From Fidelibacterota bacterium SCGC AAA003-L08 (GTDB taxonomy: Bacteria; Fidelibacterota; Marinisomatia; SCGC-AAA003-L08; D37C17), in the NCBI GenBank assembly GCA_000405805.1, contig ASPJ01000007.1, forward strand, positions 1 through 48,272: DNA of 48,272 nt. Reading direction: 5' to 3'. This document shows, in pieces, positions 45,096 to 48,272 of this stretch. Position 1 is the first letter of the stretch; every line of letters begins with the position of its first letter. The notes beneath the pieces were generated by a model that was not told the DNA's origin, searched no databases, and worked only from the letters and a program-made list of their open reading frames with translations. Both the position numbers and the translations under genes were made by a program.

Positions 45096-46468
45096 TTTCT
45101 TCCTTTCCTAATGGATTGATTATATTCCCAAACATTGTTACTCCATGAGCAGAATCTATTTTAATTTTCACTATATCTTTTATGGATGATTGGTCTTTAT
45201 CAAAGATAACCCACATATTACCTTCTGTCCTTCCAGACCACTGACTTGATGATTTCTTGCTTTCTTTTTCAACCAATACATCTACAATTTTTTCTATATT
45301 TTTTTTGATTTTCTAACAGTGTAATATCTCGTTGAAGTTTAATAAGAGTCTCAAGTCTTTTTTGCTTTACACCTTCTGAAATATGATCAGAATATTCACT
45401 TGCCTTAGTTCCGGGTCTTGACGAATATTTGAACATAAATGCAAAATTAAATGATACTTTCTTAAACACTTCTAAAGTTTCATTAAATTCAGAATCTGAT
45501 TCTCCTGGAAATCCTACTATTATATCAGTAGATAAGACGCAATCTGGAATAATATCTCGAATCATGTGAACCAAGTCTAAGAATTTTTTCTTTGTATAAG
45601 TTCTATTCATTCTATTTAATATTCTATCTGAACCTGACTGGAGAGGTAAATGGATATGATTACATATATTCGGGTATTTATTCATAACTCTAATAAGTCG
45701 TTCATCAATATCTTGTGGATGAGGAGATGTATATCTAATTCTTTTTATTCCTTTTATCTGAGCTACTTGTTCCAATAAATCAGAGAAATTACCTCCAGAA
45801 GTCCTATATGAATTAACATTCTGCCCAAGCAATGTTATTTCTACAAATCCTTGCTCAACTGCCTTAATAACTTCACCCTTTATGCTATCAATAGAACGAC
45901 TTCTCTCTCGACCTCTCGTAAATGGAACTATACAGAAAGTGCAAAATTTATCACAACCTCGCATAATAGAAACCCATGCATTAATACCTTCTCTTCTAGA
46001 TGGGAACATATCATCATATACTTCGAATTTAGATAATTTAGTGTCTACATAATGTTCCATGCTATTTCTATTATTTATTATTTCTGGTATCTTTCTATAT
46101 GAATCAGGTCCTAGAATAACATCTATGTAAGGCTTTGACTCTAATAGATCATCTTTTAAATTTTGAGCCATACACCCAACTACTCCTAACAATAAACCTG
46201 GTTTAATATTCTTAAGTGATTGCAGATTATCTAATTTATTATGAACAGTTTCCTCTGCTTTTTCGCGGATAGCACATGTATTTAAAAAAATCGCATCTGC
46301 TGATTTTATATCATCTGTAGGGTGGTAACCACATTTATTCAACAAACTACCAATAAGTTCAGAATCATAAACATTCATCTGACATCCATAAGTCTCTATA
46401 TAATAATATTTTTCTGCCGTTGGAACTTTAAGAGTAGGATTTTGAGCTATTTCTAGATTTTCTAACAT
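45082..46468 (-). CDS. miaB: tRNA-2-methylthio-N6-dimethylallyladenosine synthase, with a one-base frameshift before the TRAM domain
   Basis: Methylthiolates i6A37 in tRNA. First-cluster Cys are C29 (YGCQMN), C65 (NTCAIRE) and C99 (VGCMAQN). The radical SAM cluster is C172, C176 and C179 in RGCDKFCTFC, followed by SPHPQDI and HLPLQSGSD. After ENQKK the frame changes: the first frame stops at 45269, while the TRAM domain (VEKESKKSSSQWSGRTEGN, then VKIKIDSAHG) continues in another frame to 45082. One extra A in the run of eight T/A at 45299-45306 would restore ENQKKNIEKIVDVLVEKES, the expected sequence. So the break is probably a homopolymer error or a slippage site, not gene decay. Start overlaps the M23 peptidase stop by one base. 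Confidence 0.88.
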
Positions 46469-47469
46469 TAATTTTTCCAGACATTAGATAAATCAAAATT
46501 AGTGAATTTCTCAGGATCTTCCCTTATATCATTAACATGAACTTCATAATGTAAATGTTCTCCATCTTGGTACTTCCCGGTCTTACCCACTTCTCCAATT
46601 TTATCACCTCTCTGCACTATATCTCCCTTTTTTACATTCCGCACTGATAAGTGTCCATATAATGTTTCATATCCAAATCCATGCTTTATTTTAATAAACT
46701 GACCTGTATTTTCTGAATATTGAGATTTCACTACTTTCCCATCTGCCGTTGCATATACTGCAGTGCCTTTATCTGCCGCATAATCAAGTCCGTGATGCTT
46801 CTTCCACTTAAGATGAACTGGATGAAAGCGAATTCCAAATCCAGAAGAATGGTAACAATCACCCATCACTTTTTTTCCTTTAACCCATTTCGTTTTTTTA
46901 CATGTTTCAAAATCAACTGGATGAACACCTGGATATCTCTGTATTCTATTTATATTTTCTTCAGTTTTACTTAATATTTGATCATAGCTGAGTAATTCTA
47001 AATTTAACAATCTATTTATATGGTCGACATTATAAACTACCTCTTTCAGCTCAACCATATTGTTGGGTAATAAGTTTTGATAATTATTAAAAGACTGTTC
47101 ATTACTTCTCTTGTTTTTACTTGTTCCAAGCCTCTTGGTATCACTGTGTATGGAAGGTAGTCTAACTAATTTTCTAAATTTTTCTTCTTGCACTCTCAAA
47201 CTATCAACTAGTCCATCAATATGTTGCAACTGGTTATTTTGTTCTTTCACAAGGTCAGATAAACCTATGTTGTTTTCTATCATTTTTTTAAATTCTCTAG
47301 ATTCAAAGTAATGCAATATATCTCCTGAAAAGAAATATAGATTTATTCCAAAAAAAAGTGTAAAAAGAGAAATGATTGAAAATATTTTAAATAGGGAAAC
47401 TTGATATTCTTTTGATTCATCCACAGAATCTAACTTAATTAATATTATTTTATATTTATCTCTTAACAA
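46468..47469 (-). CDS. M23 family metallopeptidase, membrane-anchored
   Basis: A 333-residue protein from a probable TTG start with one N-terminal membrane segment (FSIISLFTLFFGINLYFF, residues ~28-46). A coiled-coil stretch precedes an M23 (lysostaphin-type) domain. Zinc/catalytic motifs are SSGFGIRFHPVHLKWKKHHGLDYAA (HxxxD type, in two blocks), ATADGKVVKS, HGFGYETLYGHL and the final HLHYEVHV. It cuts, or if inactive helps to regulate cutting of, peptidoglycan cross-links; all zinc ligands look present. An alternative ATG lies only after the membrane segment. It is placed 4 bases after a small coiled-coil gene. Confidence 0.88.
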   Translation of the reverse strand: MLRDKYKIILIKLDSVDESKEYQVSLFKIFSIISLFTLFFGINLYFFSGDILHYFESREFKKMIENNIGLSDLVKEQNNQLQHIDGLVDSLRVQEEKFRKLVRLPSIHSDTKRLGTSKNKRSNEQSFNNYQNLLPNNMVELKEVVYNVDHINRLLNLELLSYDQILSKTEENINRIQRYPGVHPVDFETCKKTKWVKGKKVMGDCYHSSGFGIRFHPVHLKWKKHHGLDYAADKGTAVYATADGKVVKSQYSENTGQFIKIKHGFGYETLYGHLSVRNVKKGDIVQRGDKIGEVGKTGKYQDGEHLHYEVHVNDIREDPEKFTNFDLSNVWKN

Positions 47470-47473
47470 ATTT

Positions 47474-47788
47474 CTATGACTTTAATTTTTGAGTAATAGA
47501 ATTTCTAATAGCGACTACTCTATTAATTAATAAAATAAACTTTTCATCCTCACTATAATCTACAACATTATCATCAACATTATTTTTATAAACATATTCT
47601 CCTAATTCAGAATAGGTCTTATTCAATTTCCATCTCAATTTCTTAATTTCTAGTTGTTGAACACCCTTGTTAGTATATTCTTCACTTTTATTTATAACTT
47701 TCTTAAAATAATGATTTGACTTTTCTGATAATTCTTTTCCCAAACTGTTCATTTTCTTAATAATAATATCTAATGAATCATTACTCAT
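47474..47788 (-). CDS. Small coiled-coil protein of unknown function
   Basis: The 104-residue product is helical and charged (KKMNSLGKELSEKSNHYFKK, KLRWKLNKTYSELGEYVYK) without Cys, signal peptide or membrane segment. It starts one base inside the serA fragment's stop codon and ends 4 bases before the M23 peptidase gene, so it belongs to that operon. I do not recognise a family; small proteins with an LNKTYSELG-like motif often accompany envelope genes, but I would not infer a role. Confidence 0.6.
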   Translation of the reverse strand: MSNDSLDIIIKKMNSLGKELSEKSNHYFKKVINKSEEYTNKGVQQLEIKKLRWKLNKTYSELGEYVYKNNVDDNVVDYSEDEKFILLINRVVAIRNSITQKLKS

Positions 47789-48272
47789 TATACTTCTAGC
47801 TGCATTATATTAATTATTTCATCTAATTTTTCAATTATAATCATTAATTCATTTGATATCTTTTCATCAACTTTAACAATTGAAAAAGCATTATTCCCTT
47901 TACTTGTTCTACTTAACAGAAATTCAGCAATATTTACTTTTGAGTCACCAAGTATCTTACCTACTTTCCCAATAACTCCTGGGATATCTATATTCTCAAT
48001 AAATAGCATATTCCCCTCAGGGATTACATCAATTTCGAAACCCATTATATCAACTAGTCTAATATGATTTTCTCCAAAAACTGTTCCACTAATTGAATAT
48101 TCATGGCCTTCTGAATTTATAATTTTACTATGAATTAAGTTGGAATAATTAATTCCTTTGGAATTGTGAGAATGAGTGAAATTAATTCCTCGATCATCAG
48201 CTATTCCCCCTGCATTAATAAAATTTAATTTAATATCAGATGTTTGCTGAATCAATCCAATCAAAAATGATT
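47788..48272 (-). CDS. serA: D-3-phosphoglycerate dehydrogenase, C-terminal ASB and ACT domains (5' part cut off by window end)
   Basis: The frame is open to the window end, so the TTG at 48264 is not a true start. It reads SFLIGLIQQTSDIKLNFINAGG and onward: the ASB domain (FINAGGIADDRGI, GTVFGENHIRLVDIMG, VIPEGNMLFIEN) and an ACT domain (DIPGVIGKVGKILGDSKVNIAEF, LSRTSKGNNAFSIVKVD), exactly the part missing from serA at 31812. Joined to residue ~373 of that fragment it would give a normal SerA of ~530 residues. The window ends within a few bases of where the other fragment breaks. Confidence 0.9.
   Translation of the reverse strand, partial: SFLIGLIQQTSDIKLNFINAGGIADDRGINFTHSHNSKGINYSNLIHSKIINSEGHEYSISGTVFGENHIRLVDIMGFEIDVIPEGNMLFIENIDIPGVIGKVGKILGDSKVNIAEFLLSRTSKGNNAFSIVKVDEKISNELMIIIEKLDEIINIMQLEV

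Noticed and set aside
45269..45271. TGA ending the first miaB frame as selenocysteine
   Set aside because: The TRAM domain continues in a different frame, so readthrough would not restore it; a one-base change in the adjacent homopolymer does.

Overview
The window is AT-rich (roughly 30% G+C by eye), gene-dense and free of recognisable mobile elements, rRNA or CRISPR. It looks like part of a marine bacterial genome, most likely Candidatus Neomarinimicrobiota (SAR406/Marine Group A) or a close FCB-group relative. The reasons are the low G+C, secreted proteins ending in dockerin-like or type IX secretion (T9SS) type A sorting domains, Cys-rich lipoproteins carrying 'GCxxxxACNY' motifs, and a HEPN-fused sulfite reductase. 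The taxonomic call is inference, because no marker search was possible.

Layout. 1-8344 (+): a tightly packed assimilatory sulfate-reduction and siroheme operon, sir(3' part)-unknown-cysH-cysG-hemA-hemC-hemD-hemB-hemL. It covers every step from glutamyl-tRNA to siroheme plus the siroheme enzyme itself. 8360-10689: a secreted protein built of LNR-like and LDL-receptor-A-like repeats with a cohesin-like domain and a dockerin. 10652-13569 (-): hemW, a hot-dog thioesterase, a glutathione S-transferase whose active-site codon is TGA, and a lipoprotein, closed by an intrinsic terminator. 13730-16217 (+): transketolase and an unknown protein. 16370-29344 (+): four exported proteins, namely a 2754-residue cadherin-like protein with a T9SS-type tail, a lipoprotein, a peptidylarginine-deiminase-like enzyme with dockerin, and an M14 carboxypeptidase with dockerin. 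29336-30639 (-): queC and queE. 30743-32930 (+): a class V aminotransferase and the first three quarters of serA. 32915-38017 (-): tsf (truncated), rpsB, rpsI, rplM, a pyrC-like gene, pyrB and pyrR. 38121-40163 (+): a Cys-rich lipoprotein. 40248-48272 (-): penicillin-acylase-like lipoprotein, tRNA-Sec, SPOR protein, lapB-like, lapA-like, miaB (frameshifted), M23 peptidase, a small coiled-coil protein, and the C-terminal part of serA at the very end.

The most interesting result is a selenocysteine pair. At 42476-42570 (-) there is a convincing selC gene, tRNA-Sec with a UCA anticodon and a long variable arm. At 11379-12023 (-) lies a GST-family gene in which an in-frame UGA stands exactly where the family has its N-terminal catalytic Cys (RRCPYAIRAR). 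That UGA is followed immediately by a SECIS-like hairpin with an AGGAU apical loop. Conventional gene calling would start this protein late and miss its active site.

The second structural result is a rearrangement. The serA gene is split between 31812-32930 (+) and 47788-48272 (-), and tsf is truncated at the same point (32915-32930). The segment from about 32915 to the window end is therefore inverted relative to an intact serA, either really in the genome or by misassembly. Other oddities are a dihydroorotase homologue that has lost three of its metal-binding histidines (PyrC'-like, next to pyrB), a HemA without its C-terminal dimerisation domain, and a LapB-like protein without rubredoxin knuckles. 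There is no gene-free stretch longer than 300 bases.
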